Translations under genes and position numbers: made by a program
NCBI GenBank assembly: GCA_027886175.1
Contig: JAJNNQ010000018.1
Coordinates: forward strand, 19,759,001 to 19,823,000
Direction: 5' to 3'
Source of the DNA: Phylloscopus collybita
Taxonomy: Eukaryota > Chordata > Aves > Passeriformes > Phylloscopidae
Length of the DNA: 64,000 nt
Part shown: piece after piece, positions 10,505-24,200 of the stretch
How the letters are laid out: each line of letters opens with the position of its first letter
Numbering within the stretch: the stretch's first letter is position 1
The notes under the pieces: generated by a model
What the model was told of the DNA's origin: nothing
Seen by the model: only the letters and a program-made list of their open reading frames with translations
Databases searched by the model: none

Positions 10505-13500
10505 TAATGTAGGTAATAAATGCAGTCAGTAGTCATTTCTCTACACTGCAATTTACATGTCAAGTTTGAAAAGACTCTTCTCCCATGTTCTAGGACTTAA
10601 AAACACATCAAGTCACTCTTTCTAATGAAGTCTCTGTTAAAATGAATCCAAAATTGATTGATCAATCAGTAAGCCAAACTATTGCCTTCTGAGTGAGAGC
10701 CTGAAGAGGATGCTTACTGTTCAAAACCTGTAATGAATTTTTGGGGAAAAGGAATTGTAAGACAACAAAGGAACTATTCTCTATAATAAAAGACTGGACC
10801 TTCACCAGAAATTGTCAAGCGTGGTGTATTTGGGAGACCTTATTCTGTTGAAGTAACTAGAATACCTGGGGGCTCAGTGACAAGGTGTCTTTGTGAATTA
10901 CAGGACTCCAACTTTTCCTGAAAAATAAGGACACATGCCAACTAGCTAGAAAGATTTTTTTTTATTTATTTTAATTTTTTTTAGATGAGAAAAAAAAAAA
11001 GCCAATGAAAAGTGGCTTATGGAATGTAGGGACTTTGAAAAAGAGAAAAACAGGAGTGACTTGCACTGAGCTTTCAAAAACAGACAAGCAAATTAGCAGC
11101 ATCCAGTTACAGACCAGGTCATGTTCCCTGTACAGCTACACATGTGCAGAGATCCCAGCTGGCCTTGGAGTTTACCTGGTCAGTAGTGAAAGTCTCAGTA
11201 TAACTGATTTGGATGGAATCTCTCTGATCAGTTTTCTAGCAAGAGAATCCATTCTGAAGTCAGACTTCCCAAGCTGTATTTATCCCTTTACTTATTGATA
11301 TGGCACCACTTTAGAGCATTTGACCACTTTCTTTGAGCAATCTTCATACAACAGACTCACTCATATTTTCCAAATCAAATGGCCTTTTTATTTTTTTTTT
11401 CAGTGTATAGATGCACTAACAGACTGACAATTTTCATGGATGGAAAGTCTTGCTTTCTTACTTTTTTATCCTTCTTGGGCTGCAAGCACAGCATTCTTTT
11501 TAAAGTAATGGATTTAAAAAGAACTCATCACATCCATTATATCAGCTGTATAAAGAAATCCAAGAAATTAGAACTTCAAGTTAATATTTTACAGAAATTA
11601 ATTTAACAGAAAGAAGATTTTGAGGAATATATTTCCATGTCTGACTATTAAAATTCTTCTCCTTTCACAATTATATAATTAAAGATTTTCTATGAACTTG
11701 GAAATCAACAAATTGCAGTTGTCCGAAATGAAACCTATTAATTTTTTTTTTATTCAAGTTAATTACCATCTTTGTTTCAACAGAAAGACCTGTAAGTTTT
11801 GATCATTCTTTCTTTAACTTGCTACAATTTTCCAGCCTAAGGTTACTGCTAGTTAAAACATTCTGGGGTCAGTTAGGAGCCATACTCTTGACTAACAAGT
11901 TTTTGGTCAATTGTTCAATCACAGCATAGCAAGAGTTATTGATAGTAAAGTTTTGGTATCTGTGCCCATCATTTTGCCCAAGGTATTGTGGGCGTATTCT
12001 TTACAAACAGACTGAAAATATTATATTGCAAAGGTATGTCACTGAATGCTTGATATATTCTTGCCAGTTTCTAGAAAGCACTACCTTCAATGAAACCTTC
12101 AATTCTTTGAAACATCTGTCTAGTCTGTCAGTTTGTTTTAACTTTTCAGAGGAATGCCACTTAAGGGAACCTAGAACACACATCAAAGACAGATAAAAGA
12201 GCTGATGCTGGACCCCACACTGCCAGATGTGAGTGTGCACATGGTACAAAGAAAGCAAGAACTATACTAGGAAATGGGATGGATAATAAGCCCAAGGAAA
12301 TAGAGAAGAGTATGGTTTTAAGAGAGTTTTAGAATGTAAGGAGGCATCTGCATGCTGCAACTTAGAGATCCTTCTGCTAGTGGAATCATCTAATAAAATT
12401 ACATGTCAAATTTCCACTTTCAAATCACTGCTTCTCATAGCATTGAAATAAAAGCACATGAACATTTTCTAGCATAAACAAAATTAAATCATAGGTTTGG
12501 TTTATTCTAAGTTTGATCTACAATGATTTAGTTTGTGTTCCTTACAGCATAAGGAATTTGTAATTTAGGTCCTTTCTTAATGAATTTAAAGCTGTTTAAT
12601 AGGATCTATGCACTAGATAAGCAGGGCCATGCATGACATTCTAAAGTGTTTTATTTTTGTTCTCCCTCTAAAGCTTATATATCTTTAAAATTTCAATATT
12701 TCTTTTAAATCCTTTCATGTTACAGAGAAAAATATGAACCCTGTTGCAGGCAATGATATTATCACTACTCCTTTCAAGAAAAGCAACTTTCCAGTTAATG
12801 AGATATTACTGAAATGTCTGCTCACTGGTTCATTGAACTCTTGGCTTCTAAATTAAAAATAGAACAAGATTAACAATTAAAAACAATTTATACTTTAGTT
12901 TCAGCATTAGTATTATTTTTCTCTGCTTTATTTAAGCAAAGGAAAAAAAAAATCAATAGTTTTTCACTTACACAAAAGTAATACTAAAAAAGTATCAAAT
13001 GCCAAAGAACATATGATAATCTTTTGCTGGCATTGTCAGCAAAGACTTCAGGGATTCAAAGTCTTTTTCTGACTTCATAGGAAATCGGTGATAAAACTCA
13101 GTTGCATGAATGGAACAGTATCAGATAATTCTCCTTTTGCTGCTGTTCATTAATACATGGAAGAGACTTGGAAGTTCCCACAGTTGATTTAACACCTTTC
13201 ATGTTCATTAAATTCAAGAACTCTATATTCAGGAATATCTTTAATTATTCATTATTTTAATCACTATTAGGTTCAAGTCAATAAAAAAACCCTGCAAAAT
13301 ATTATTTTGCCAGCTTTTCAAACCCGTCTAAAGGAAGTACAATGTCACAATGTTTCTTGTTGATTCTTTCAAGGGAATAAATATGTGTCTTCATATTCTT
13401 GTTTGAACAGCTGCTGATAGCAAGATAAAAGTCTGGTAAATTGCTAAGGAGAGGAAAAGGATATACGAGTCAAAGCCTTTGACCCTAAAAATGCTGCTTC

Positions 13501-13538
13501 AAATTCAGTCTCAAAGAGTACTGACTGAAAGTCATTAC
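10505..13538. other. AT-rich non-coding stretch
   Basis: No supported gene or named repeat. Open frames of 75-97 codons at 11005-11298, 11379-11606 and 11939-12196 (+) have no domain or coding character that I recognise. Confidence 0.55.
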
Positions 13539-13640
13539 CTCCTAAAGACCATCCAGCATATGTAAACTTCGTTGTATGCATCTCGCTCTGAGTTCCTGGT
13601 AAGTAAACACCCGCAGCAGAATTAAACCCTGATGCATCTT
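13539..13640 (-). other. Candidate internal exon, 34 codons, phase 1-1
   Basis: Read on the - strand, an acceptor (pyrimidine-rich, ending TTTGTAG at 13641-13647) is followed by 102 bases with one open frame and an AG|GTAATG donor at 13533-13538. The frame opens with Asp-Ala-Ser-Gly-Phe-Asn and is Gly/Ser/Thr-rich. Intron phase would be 1 on both sides, the arrangement typical of exons encoding extracellular modules. Three CpGs occur in the exon and another lies in the bases just past its donor, against a CpG-poor background. I do not recognise the protein. A pseudoexon remains possible. Confidence 0.25.
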
Positions 13641-14912
13641 CTACAAAGGTCAAATGTATAACAAATCATGGAGATAAAAACCCACTGTCAGCCATAAACC
13701 CACTAGGCAATGATTTGAAATGATGTTGAAGAAAATGAGGTAAAACTGACCAAGAAGGATAAAACATGGTCTGTAATTAAACAGGCCGTAGTAAAAACAA
13801 CACCACTAATTCAGAGTCTTGATCACCAGTGCAGTATCCTACATTAACATCACTAAGATTTTTTTTATTATTATTTGAAAGAACTAATGAGTTACTTACC
13901 TCAGCTTGTTTTCCCTTATACTTACATGAGACAAATCAATCATCATGTGTGATAAATATTATTCAAAATAATCTTCTGGATGGGGAATTTTTTAGCCTGT
14001 TCTATTTCTATTCAGCAAAACACAGGTGTGTTTTTTTTTTTCATAATTCCCGCTAAACTTGGAGCAACTCACTCTTAACAATTCCTTAATCATAGTTTGT
14101 AAATCATGTGATGACAAACATGAAATTTCAGGTGTCTATATCAACAAAAAACAAGTTGTTCATCCAAGGTGAGCGGGACTAATTTCATAGTACTTTTTGC
14201 CTTCATATATCAACTGATATCTGGACTTGAGAACTACTTTGTCTGTCTGAGAAAATTTGAAGGTAACAGTTATAGAGCCAAAAGGATGATTTGTTCTCTC
14301 CTGCAATGCTGTGGTTATTGTCCTATTTGCATCTAAAAGCTATATTGAACAGTGGGGAAGGAATTCATAAACTTAGTCATGATAAATCTCACATTTCTTC
14401 AGAAAAGCCTAAATGCAAAACTTATCCAGCACTTTTAAAACTTTACAAAGTTAGTAGCTCTTCTGGCTTTGATGGTAACCAGTGAAAGTTATTGCATGAT
14501 TTTCTGTATGTTCTCTCATTTCTCTTCTTTTGTTCCTTAATGGTTCTTCACAAGTTTTTTCAAGATACATCTTAACTTGGCTACCGTGTTATTTTCTGTG
14601 AAGACAGAGAAAAGAGAAATGTCCATGTTTTTTCTTTATTCCCTCTTTTCTTCCCTCCCCACCCCCTTTCTTTTTTTCTTCTCAGTAAGTTAAATATACA
14701 GTGTTATATAGACAATAACATCCTGAGAAGTAGCTCTTAGCCATAGAAAATAGAGTTTTACAAGAAACAAGGGAGATAAGAAGAGCTTTTTATGATTGTT
14801 GGCATTACGGCTTAGATTGTTAAGAGCAAAGTGGTATTCTTGAGCTCATAACTAAAACTACTTTACAGTACTACTGTACAATTTTACAGCATCTTTCCTT
14901 CTGGAATTTTAG

Positions 14913-14960
14913 ACATCCAACACATGCAGTAGCAAGGCCTCTTAAGTCCATTGCATGCGG
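14913..14960 (+). other. Candidate exon, 48 bases, phase 2-2
   Basis: The acceptor has a long pyrimidine tract (TTTCCTTCTGGAATTTTAG) and the donor is GCGG|GTAAGTGG, close to consensus. One of three frames is open and reads His-Pro-Thr-His-Ala-Val-Ala-Arg-Pro-Leu onward. The outgoing phase fits the incoming phase of the candidate exon at 19043-19098. No protein family recognised. Confidence 0.25.
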
Positions 14961-15434
14961 GTAAGTGGAAAGACTTTTTTTAGACTTATGAATCAATGTG
15001 AACTCAAGAACAGCTCGAAATCCTGAATGAACCCCTTGTTCTAATTATTAAACTGCTTTACTTCCCAGCTGTAGTCAAAGATCAAGGCATTGAAAAGTGT
15101 TAAATTTGTGCATCATACAAGGCATTACTACCCTTGGGACTTAGCTCATCAATTGACCAGAGGTATTTCATCTGTTTCATCAATATTTCATGATGTTTCT
15201 TGTTTCTCTAAATACTTGCACATTGTTTGCTCTTCTTTCTTCCCTAGCACCCTTCTGCACCCTTGGGGAAAAACTGAGAACATATGTGACAGTTACTTTC
15301 TGTGGGGTATGGTACCGTCTCCTTAAGCAGCTGAGTTTATGATATAAAGAAAAAACATGATTGTATATCCTAGTTTCTAAGGTAGTTCAGGGTCTTAACA
15401 ATGCAGGAAGAGAGAGATATGATGGGCTAGATTT

Positions 15435-15436
<2 letters not shown>

Positions 15437-15462
<26 letters not shown>
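15437..15462. repeat. Poly(T) run, 26 bases
   Basis: Homopolymer run seen directly. On the - strand it would be an A tail following ATTTATTT, but no AATAAA and no recognisable retroposed body lie beside it. Confidence 0.85.
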
Positions 15463-15466
<4 letters not shown>

Positions 15467-15788
15467 AAATGACTAAGTGCAAAGTGGATGCAGTTCCAGT
15501 AGAATGTGAATACTGGGATGGCCGCTTCTCTGTCTTCATTCTTGAAATGTAAAAAGTGCAAGAGGTCCCTCAAACCCCATTATCTAAGTATCAAGATAGT
15601 CACCCAAACTATTGCTAGTACTTCATCCTTAAATGTGGGACACGGCAACACATCTTGTCTTCTCTTGCCTCAAAAAGTGGATTGTTTGTTTGTTTTTCTT
15701 TTTTTTCTTTTGCAAGTATTTTCTGCGTCTTTATACCACTGCTGAAACTACTCACTATCCCAGTCACTTCTGAAAGATCAGAAAGAAA

Positions 15789-16005
15789 TTAGGATTCTGC
15801 AATAAGATTCTGAGGGCTGCCAGCGCTGCAACACATTGCAGAGTTCCTCTGGGGTCCCATCAGGCTCAGTTGTAGGAGTGTAGTTTTCTTCATCTGATTG
15901 TCAACTGAAAAGACTGAAAATACATCTGATTGGAAATTAATTTCAAAATCTCCCAACAATTGCTCTAATACCTTGACCTCTGATGCTTTTTCCTGTTGCT
16001 GAATG
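15789..16005 (-). other. Weak candidate terminal exon
   Basis: Follows a good - strand acceptor (GTCTGTGTTTGCAG) and stays open for 71 codons to a TAA at 15789-15791. A second frame in the left part is also open and looks equally protein-like, which weakens the case for real coding. No poly(A) signal lies close after the stop. Confidence 0.12.
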
Positions 16006-17166
16006 CTGCAAACACAGACATATATGACTTTCCTAATCATTTGATTTTCCTCAGGAAAAGGAGGACAATTACCGACTAATTCAGAAGGGACAGTAAGTTA
16101 AACTTCATTCCTTTAACTGATCTAATCTTTAAGTAGGGACACTTGGAGCAGAATGAGCAAGTAGAACCAGACCTAAACAGTTGAGTAAAAAGGCTTCCTC
16201 TTTCAAGTTTGAATCTGAGTCACTACAGCCTGGCTCTTTGGGGAGAGAAAATGCTAAATGGGTGGGAGTGACCTGAACAGTGTGACATTTTTGTGTTCTC
16301 CTACACCTACCTATTTGAAGGTTATAGAACACTGCAGAGAGCTGCGATGCTCTGACAAACTTGTAAATGTGTAGGCTTTACTGTGTTTCACCCTTTAGTA
16401 GTTACTTTAATGATCCTGAGACTTAACTCCTCGCATTAAATTTCACACAATTTCTTCCGATAATATTTTTTTTTCACTTACTAGTAAAATAAATATTTCA
16501 GAGAGTCAACACAAATTCCAGTTCTCTCTTAGGCTGAAGAACAAATGGTTAGGAAGGGGGACAGAGTTTAATTTGAATCATTTTAGATGATGCATAACAT
16601 GTACAGTGACAAGGACACATTAAGTAGGAGACAGTTCTTTCAAATGTGTCACTTCAAAGAGATGACTCAGATATTCACTTGGGTTGCTCTTTAACTGCCT
16701 TCCTAAGCCACAGTCTAAAATCACAGCATGCATAGTTACAACCTTCACACCTTAACATATTGACAAGATTCTGACAGCTTTCTTTTTGGAAAGTTTAATA
16801 CCTATTCCACCTCCTAGTAAAAAAAGCATCAAAGGAAAGCTGAAAAAAAAATAAAAATATGAGAAGCTTCATTTCTACAAGACTATGAGCTACACCAAAT
16901 TATCACAGTGGAGAAACATATATCATTTTCAAAGGAAATTGAATTTCTTATTTTGTTCAATTAGCACTTGATCTATGTGCCTCCTTCTATAAAGAAATGT
17001 ATTTTTTTCCAAACACAGTTGTCTTATTTTTTTTTTAGTAGGGCCTGACTTATTTTCCTCTTAAAAAAGACAAAAGTTTTTTACTTGAAGTTCGTAATAA
17101 CACAGGCCAATCAGAACCCCTTAGGCAACCAGTTAAAATTACTGACATTGGCTCCATACTTCCAGA

Positions 17167-17930
17167 AATCATGGAATCCTAGAATATTTCAGGTTGAGAG
17201 GGACCCATAAGTATAATCAAGTCCTGCTCCCTGCTCTTTTAAGTCTATCTAAAACTAAACATGACTAAGATTGTTGTTCAGATGCTCCTTGAATTCTCCA
17301 TTACTTCCCTGTGAAGACTGTTCAGTGACAGACCGCTCTCTCAGTGAAGAGCCTTCTCCTTTGTCTAATCTAAACCTTCCCTTTGTAATAAACCTTGCAG
17401 ATTCAGTCAATTCTTTCAGGTCCTATCACTGGTCACCACAGTATCTTCCTCTCCACAGCCCCATCGAGGAACCACCAGGTGCCATGAGACCATCCTTCTG
17501 ACTCCTTCAGAATTCAGCCTTCAGGCTGAATAAGCCAAGTGACCTTTCACAATCTTGATTGCCCTCCCGTAAACACATGAATAGTTTGATGTTCTTGTAC
17601 TGAGGTGCCCAAAACTGCACACAGGACTTGTGATGAGGTCACATGAGTACAGTGCAGGGTTGTACAATCACCTGTCTCGACTGGCAGGCAATGCTGTTCC
17701 TGATGCACCCAGTTATATTCATGTTCAATTTGCCATCAACCCAAAACCACAGCTCTCTTTGCTTTACAGCCTTTTCTCCCCTTTTTTGTATATATTAGCA
17801 AGATTATCCTCTCCCAGGGGAAGAATGCAGCACTTTCTCTTAAATTTCACACAGCTGGTAATTCCCAACTTTCTAGGCTTTCCAGACTTCCCAATAAGCC
17901 TCCCTACATTTGAGGGAGTATAATCAATCA
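17167..17930 (-). mobile_element. CR1 LINE, 5'-truncated, reverse orientation
   Basis: The left end (17168 onward) reads ATCATGGAATCCTAGAAT, the reverse complement of the avian CR1 3' terminus built on ATTCTATGAT. Next come the antisense 3' UTR and the antisense C-terminal ORF2 region. Landmarks include the stretch equivalent to GATTGCCCTCC and the block around 17607-17680 that matches the CR1 'cccaaaactg...acaggac...ctcac' region. The copy is full of stops and indels, so it is old. The + strand open frames inside it (17271-17501, 17630-17923) are antisense artefacts. Confidence 0.85.
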
Positions 17931-19042
17931 TTACTGTTTACTTCTATATCTCCCCTACAGCCCTCCCAGTTACTTATTAACAAGCTCTTTTATTTGCAAT
18001 TGTAGTCCACCTGCTCATGAAATGTTAAAAAGTAAAAGTTTTAAAAAGTCTGAAATTCTCTATGGGCTCGTCTCACAACAGTTTCCGCCATGTGTTAGTA
18101 CACAGATGAGTTTGACAATGAGGATGTGGTAAAGTTGCAATTCCATTGCTAATAATAAGCTTTCCCACCTTTTCATATTTTGTCTATGTGTTGAGTCATT
18201 CAGTGCTTTGCAGTTTGATTTCAGCAAGAGGACTCAATTACTGCCTCCCACTATTTATGAGCATAAATAAACATGCTTGGAAAAGTGGCATGAGTCAGGA
18301 ATAACCCTTACATTACAGGTTACATTATTTTGTAGCTAAGCTTTCCTTCCAGTACAGTAGGAGCTGCAGCACATTTGTGCTGCCTACCATGTGACTCCAT
18401 GTCTTTGACCTGTAAATCACAAAGGGTCTCTGAACAGAACTTTACAATCTCTGCCATCCACAGGGTCTTCTTTAGCCCAGAGTAGTGTGCAGGATCTGGC
18501 CTTCAAAGTTTCGTGGTTCCACTCCCTCTTGTAAAAGAGAACCAAAAGAGCTGGTTGCTGTGAATGTGAATTTGTTAAATATTTCTAGCATGCTTTAAAT
18601 CTGGGAAAGTTTTTACACTGTCATTTATTTATTATCCTTGCCAGAAACCAGTGTGCTGTTTTCCAGTAGCCATGCCCCTATGCTCTGTGTAGACACATGC
18701 AATGGAAAAAGAAACCAGCTGTGTTTTACCCACTTTCAAACACCTTGCTGCAGAAATCAGCAATAAAATCACTGTAATGAATCTTCTTACTCTACTCTCC
18801 ATTTCCGTGTCCGTGAGAATTTAAGGTTTACTTGAGAGAAGAATTCTATTTGTCTTATGTATCTTAAAACCTGCTTATTTTTTGTAAATCAAATAACTCT
18901 CCTTCTAACCTTGAACATTCCCCGGTCCTGAACCAGACTGTCTTGCAAAATAGGCCAGTCAATCATGTTCTCTTTCTCATTGTGGGTAAGGGTAGTGGGG
19001 GAATAGAAAAACCTTCTGTTACTAAATCCTTTCCACCCACAG
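17931..19042. other. Non-coding stretch
   Basis: No gene or repeat named. The segment 18196-18330 has TGAGTCA-like sites at 18194 and 18293, a TTTATGAGCATAAATAAA block and homeodomain-like AATTAC, which would suit an enhancer. This is suggestive only. Confidence 0.45.
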
Positions 19043-19098
19043 GCAAAAAGTCTTCACCCAATTAACTAACACCAGGTGCACACTTGACTGCACCAGAG
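19043..19098 (+). other. Candidate exon, 56 bases, phase 2-1
   Basis: The acceptor tract AAATCCTTTCCACCCACAG is strong and the donor is CAGAG|GTATGTGG. Only one frame is open; it contains two cysteines (Arg-Cys-Thr-Leu-Asp-Cys-Thr-Arg at its end). Incoming phase matches the outgoing phase of 14913-14960, and outgoing phase matches the incoming phase of 39478-39544. No family recognised; may still be a pseudoexon. Confidence 0.25.
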
Positions 19099-20900
19099 GT
19101 ATGTGGTATACTCACTGGCTCTGTTTCTAACTTGGCAGACAGACATGAAACCTGCCCCAGATTAGCCTGTTTTACTGGACCTGCAGTGGAGGGTGTCTCT
19201 CCTCTCAAGAAAATATTTTAGGTGTTTCTGTGCAAATAATGGATGCCTGACAATGCCAGACCCAGCACACCCTGTGCATTAAAAGGAGTATCCTTTTTAT
19301 AAACTGATTTGTCAAGATGAACCGGTGGCAGCAGTTCACTGCAAAACAAAAAGTATTAACCATGAGTGATCAGCATTTTGTGCAAATGTAGAGAGTACCA
19401 GAGCCCATCTCCATGGTGGGGTTCCCCCAAGTTTGATTTTTTCCTCATATATTTTATTTCTGACAACTTTTGCTACCAGACAATGTGATTTTAAAAATCT
19501 GTGGTCAAAAGAATTTCAAATATACACATTTCAACCCCTGACTTCAACTGATGTACCTTTCTGGGAGACTGAAAATCCACCAGTTCAATTTTTATCTTAG
19601 AGGATTTTGAAGCACCAAACATTCCTGAAAATCAGATGGTAACATTTGCAAACTTAGCCTGTGTACAAAGAAATGAAGACATACAGGATTAACAAAAGAC
19701 TATAAATATTTTCTCCTGGATTTCCTTGTTATTTATTAATATTTCATAAGTGAGGTGAAAACTGACAAAATTTGTGAGTTCATTTGCTGATCTGTGTGAC
19801 AGCCAAACTCTTTCATGTAAAGTTACTGGTTTATTTTCTTGTAGCAAAGCAACTTTACCTATAACTGCTACAACAAGTACATGCAAGACTTTATGGTTAC
19901 TACACAACTGAACCACTTAAATAAATAAAATCTTTTAATTCAGGACTTCTAGCTGATATTGGTAAAAAGAACTTTATCATTCATTTAAGGCACTTAAAAG
20001 CATAGATGATCAATACATGGACTAGAAGTTATAGAAACTGAATAGAGCCAACAAAATGAGCTTTTTATGTGATAAAATTGTAATAGCTGTGGAATTTCAC
20101 TAAGTTGCCCCACTCCATGGATACAGATTTATTAAGCTATTACTGTTATTGGTTGAATTACTTTTCTGCTACTTTATTGGTACCTCAGAACACCAAAGCC
20201 AAAACAGAAGTCAAAATCCTTATTCTTCGATTCTTTCACTTGAGAGGGATATGAATCTGTACTTGTCAGTAACTTGAACCTTGCCTTCCTAGAGGTCTAC
20301 CACCTCCCTTAAATCAACAGCTTCCCCTTTTTTCCTCTCTAACTTGAAGATATCGAGGACTAAGTTTTAAAATCTCAAAGACTTACATTCACACCATTTT
20401 TTAAAAACGTGTCTCTCAGACAAATTGAGTCCAGCACAACCCAACCTACTGCGCTGTCTGAAATTAAAATACAAACCACATTGCATGTGTAGCTATGCTC
20501 CTGCAGGTTCTCCTGAGGAGCTGGGATTAAAATCTTTGTCTTTACAACAGAAGACCAAAGAGAAGACTGATGATCTTAAAGATCAGTTCAGTCTAGAGCA
20601 CTGTTCTAGACCAGGAAATACATTAAAAATAGGGCAAGAATAAAGTAATTCTTCCATAGCATAAAATTACACACTGCAGAGATTTTACTATTAGAGAGTC
20701 TTTGTTTCAAATGGACCATTCTATTTAGTATAGTCAAGGCTGAGTCTGTTTTTTAATTAATTTATCCAAATTTTAATTATTACTTTTTTTATATTGCAAG
20801 AAATCTACAATATTTTCTCAATGAGTTCCACAGTTTAGCTATGTATGTATATACATATAAAAAACCCCCCACCTTCCTTTGTTTTATTTTTCATTTGCTG

Positions 20901-21098
20901 TCAAGTGACATCAGTCTGTGCTCCCTGCTTTTCCTTTTGTGAGGGTGTATAATTTTCCTTGTTCATTTTAATCAGCGTAGTCTCTACCAATCTGTAGTGT
21001 TGCTGTGCAATTGCTTCTTGCCATTCATTGTGTCTTCTAATTCTTTCATAGCAATCTTCAGATGCTGTTGAATTTGGCTTATTTTCTTTATGAATTAC
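20901..21098 (-). other. Candidate 3'-terminal exon, 65 codons
   Basis: On the - strand an acceptor (GTGAAGATTTTTCAG) is followed by 65 codons and a TGA at 20901-20903. An AATAAA poly(A) signal follows within about 15 bases (20883-20888 on +). The predicted peptide is hydrophilic and charged (Glu-Asp-Cys-Tyr-Glu-Arg-Ile-Arg-Arg-His, later Lys-Met-Asn-Lys-Glu-Asn), compatible with a helical or coiled C-terminus. I do not recognise it. A stop so close to the poly(A) signal would give an unusually short 3' UTR. Confidence 0.28.
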
Positions 21099-21209
21099 CT
21101 GAAAAATCTTCACAATATACAAGATATTAAATGTATCCAAATATGTAACATCATATATACTAAGGTTTTTGTTTATCAAGTAATATTTACATGCACTAAG
21201 AGAACTCAA

Positions 21210-24200
21210 CTATTGTGCGCCAGACATGAAGAAGACATCTTGCAAAAGAATAGAATAATTTTATAATTTTGTCAACAGAGTGTTCACCAAAACTGAGATT
21301 CCAAAAGGACATATCTCTTGTTAAATAGTATTTGAAGGTGTAACTATTCATTTTAATCTTTATCTTTCCTGCACTAATCCCATTTTGGATTTTTTCCCAA
21401 TATTAGTATGTACAATCAATGTACAATCAATTTTGGAATCATCACTGGTCATTTTTAAAAATCTCCGCTGACATCAGACTTTCAAATATGTATCTTGTCT
21501 AAAAAAGGAATTTTTGTGTTTATGTAAGTGCAAACTGCATGCTAGAGGTTAGAAAAATCCAGAAAACAGATTTTCTCCGAGGCATAGTTGGCACCATTAT
21601 TGTCTCAGTCTCATCATTCAGTCATTTTCTAGCTTTTCTCTCTGCAGTGGCAGTCTAAGAACCATTAAACAGCTAAGAACAACAAGCAAATGCAGAGAAT
21701 GAGTGGTTTGAATCAGTTTATGTTCCAGGCCAGCATAAGATATATCCCTAAATAATTATTTAAGAATTTTACACCTGGATAAGATTCAGGAGCTGGAAAA
21801 TATATCATAAAATAAAAATACTTTTTTCAGTGAAGCAGCTTGTAGTGATTATGGTGGTGGAAGAAGTGACAATATAGATCAGACAAATGCCAAGTAAAAA
21901 GCAGTCATCAACTTTTGGGTCACATACCTATTGGTAAATGTAGTATTATTTCAGTAGACCCAGAGCTAGTTTATGCTAAGAGCCATTAGGAATTCAAAAG
22001 GATACCAACTCTTCCACCTCTCCCTACAATAACATCCATATGGCTTTCTACATATTGTTGTAAATTCAAATCACTGAGGAATTTCATGCAATGCTTTTAT
22101 TCTCTCACCTAACAAATCATCTATAAAACTAAGTAGCCTTCACAAGGTATTTGTATTAAGGGGTCATCTACTGTTTTCACAGACAGCTATTTGTTACTGG
22201 CATGTTTAGTTTCTGCATATAAATAACACAGATTTATAATCAAATATTTTTTGCAAAGTCAAAACATTTAGAAGAACTGGATGAGAAAGTGATTGGAGGC
22301 AAGTCTTTGCCATCTACTTTCCCACTTCTCCATGGCCTCTTTTTAATGGTAGCAGGCCATCTATAGATTTCTAGGAATTAAGTACACATCTGCGCTGCTC
22401 AGAGGGCAGATAAATCAGAGTTTATGCAGTGTTGTTTGAAGACTTTTTTTATACTCTTATTAGTAGATATAGAGGAAACAGAGTGGGAGGGAAGGAATAA
22501 AAAAAAGCCTGCTGACTCTGCAGGTTTCATCCTGTAAGTTCAGGCAGCTTGCCTGACCCCCCCACCCCCTCCACTACTATGTGTCAAAGGTGACATCTTT
22601 GCAATAGTTAAGAGAACTTTTTTCCTGTGCCTTGTGAAAAACATTAGAGCAGATGAATGAATCAACCAGTCAGGGAAAAGATAATTTGAGATTTGTCTCT
22701 TAGAATGGACAATAGAAGATGTTTTTGTAAATCTGGAAAAACAGAAGGATATAGCAATACTTCCCACCGTGGTACACCACATGCCAGCAACCTGTGGTTA
22801 AAGGGCTCTCAGAGAAAGGTGCGGTTACATCTTTAATTCAGTTGCTGTCCTTTGAATTCTACCACTTTAACCAACAAGGTTTAGAACCTCTATGAACTTT
22901 TTGCCCATAACCTCCTAAGGCAGAATGCTTCACTTTTAGCCATATGCTGCATAAAGAAAAATCTCCTTTGGCTGGTTTCTGAGCAGGCTCTAGGAAACGT
23001 GTGATCAGAGCAAAGAGCAGATTTATCACCTAAAACCGAAACCTCTTGAGTATTCAAGTGCTTATCTTCTTCAGAATGTCAAAGGAAGTAAATTCTGGAA
23101 AGGCCTTCAGAGCTTGTGCTACTATTGTATGTTCTTCTTTGTCATTCAGTGGTGGTGTTAGCAGAGTTTGGCCGGATTTTAATTTCACCCTACTGCTTCT
23201 AAATTTTTTTTTCTTTTTCACTATGTTAACACTGCATGAAAGCATCAAGACACAGATACTAAACTTGTTCAGCACCTTTCCTTGATTTCATAGGCATGGA
23301 TAAGAGGCTGACTTATAATTCCTCATTAGGGGTCTTGGAAAATTAAGAGAGCTAGAAAGATTTCACATACAGATTTGGAAGCACTTCATGTAACAATCTG
23401 GTTGCAAAGCTGAGCTTTCTTCCTTAGCTTATGCAACCTACCACTTTTGTGAAATCATCTGAGATAATGCAACAAAAGTGTGCTTTGAGAGGAACTTCAC
23501 ATGAAAAGCACTGTACTATTTCTTTGCATAGGGCCAAGAGGGAGTTCAGTCTTTTCTGATGAGTACAGGCATTGACAAGAATAGATGTGCTCTGGGAATC
23601 TGGAGGTCAGGGAGGATGTTCAGCACTGTTGGTGGTGCCAGAGTGCAGGACTCTGACCAGCTTCTTTTAGATATTCCACACTTGGGGCATTCATGTTTGA
23701 TAAAGAGTTTACTTTTTTTTAGTTATTTTATGTTACATGGGATTTTGATTTAACAGAGAGATGCAGGGAAGGGTTTGAATCAGAGTGCAAGTACAAATTG
23801 TGCATAGCAGACTGAAGCAATTCTAGCATTCATTTGAATCACAATAAAACAAAAAATTTCCTGAGCTCTTCATCAAGACACCAGACATCCCCAGCACTCC
23901 AAAGGATACATGGGTTGAGACCAGATCAAAACCATTGCTCTCCTCACAGGTCTTTTGTTTGTTTCTCAGTTTAAATTCTCTATGTCACATATATTTTTCT
24001 GCATATTATTGATTAATGGAGGGATTAACAGCTAATATCTGATATAGCCTTCCAGAGAGAGCAAAGGCTCCCCACTGGTCTCCCTTGCAATGAGTTCAGC
24101 ATCCTTTAAAACAAACATGATCAGTCCTTCTCAAATGTTACCATTACGTTGTCCATGGCCGTCTCCTCCAAGCCTTCCATTGTAAGGGTTCATCCATCAG

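Noticed and set aside
15437..15640. Processed pseudogene on the - strand ending in the poly(T) run
   Set aside because: No AATAAA before the tail, no recognisable coding body and no target duplication.
17271..17923. Open frames on + at 17271-17501 and 17630-17923
   Set aside because: They are antisense to a CR1 LINE copy.
23054..23220. Possible - strand exon with a 50-codon protein-like frame
   Set aside because: The acceptor region is A-rich, the frame ends in TGA, and no donor or poly(A) signal fits.
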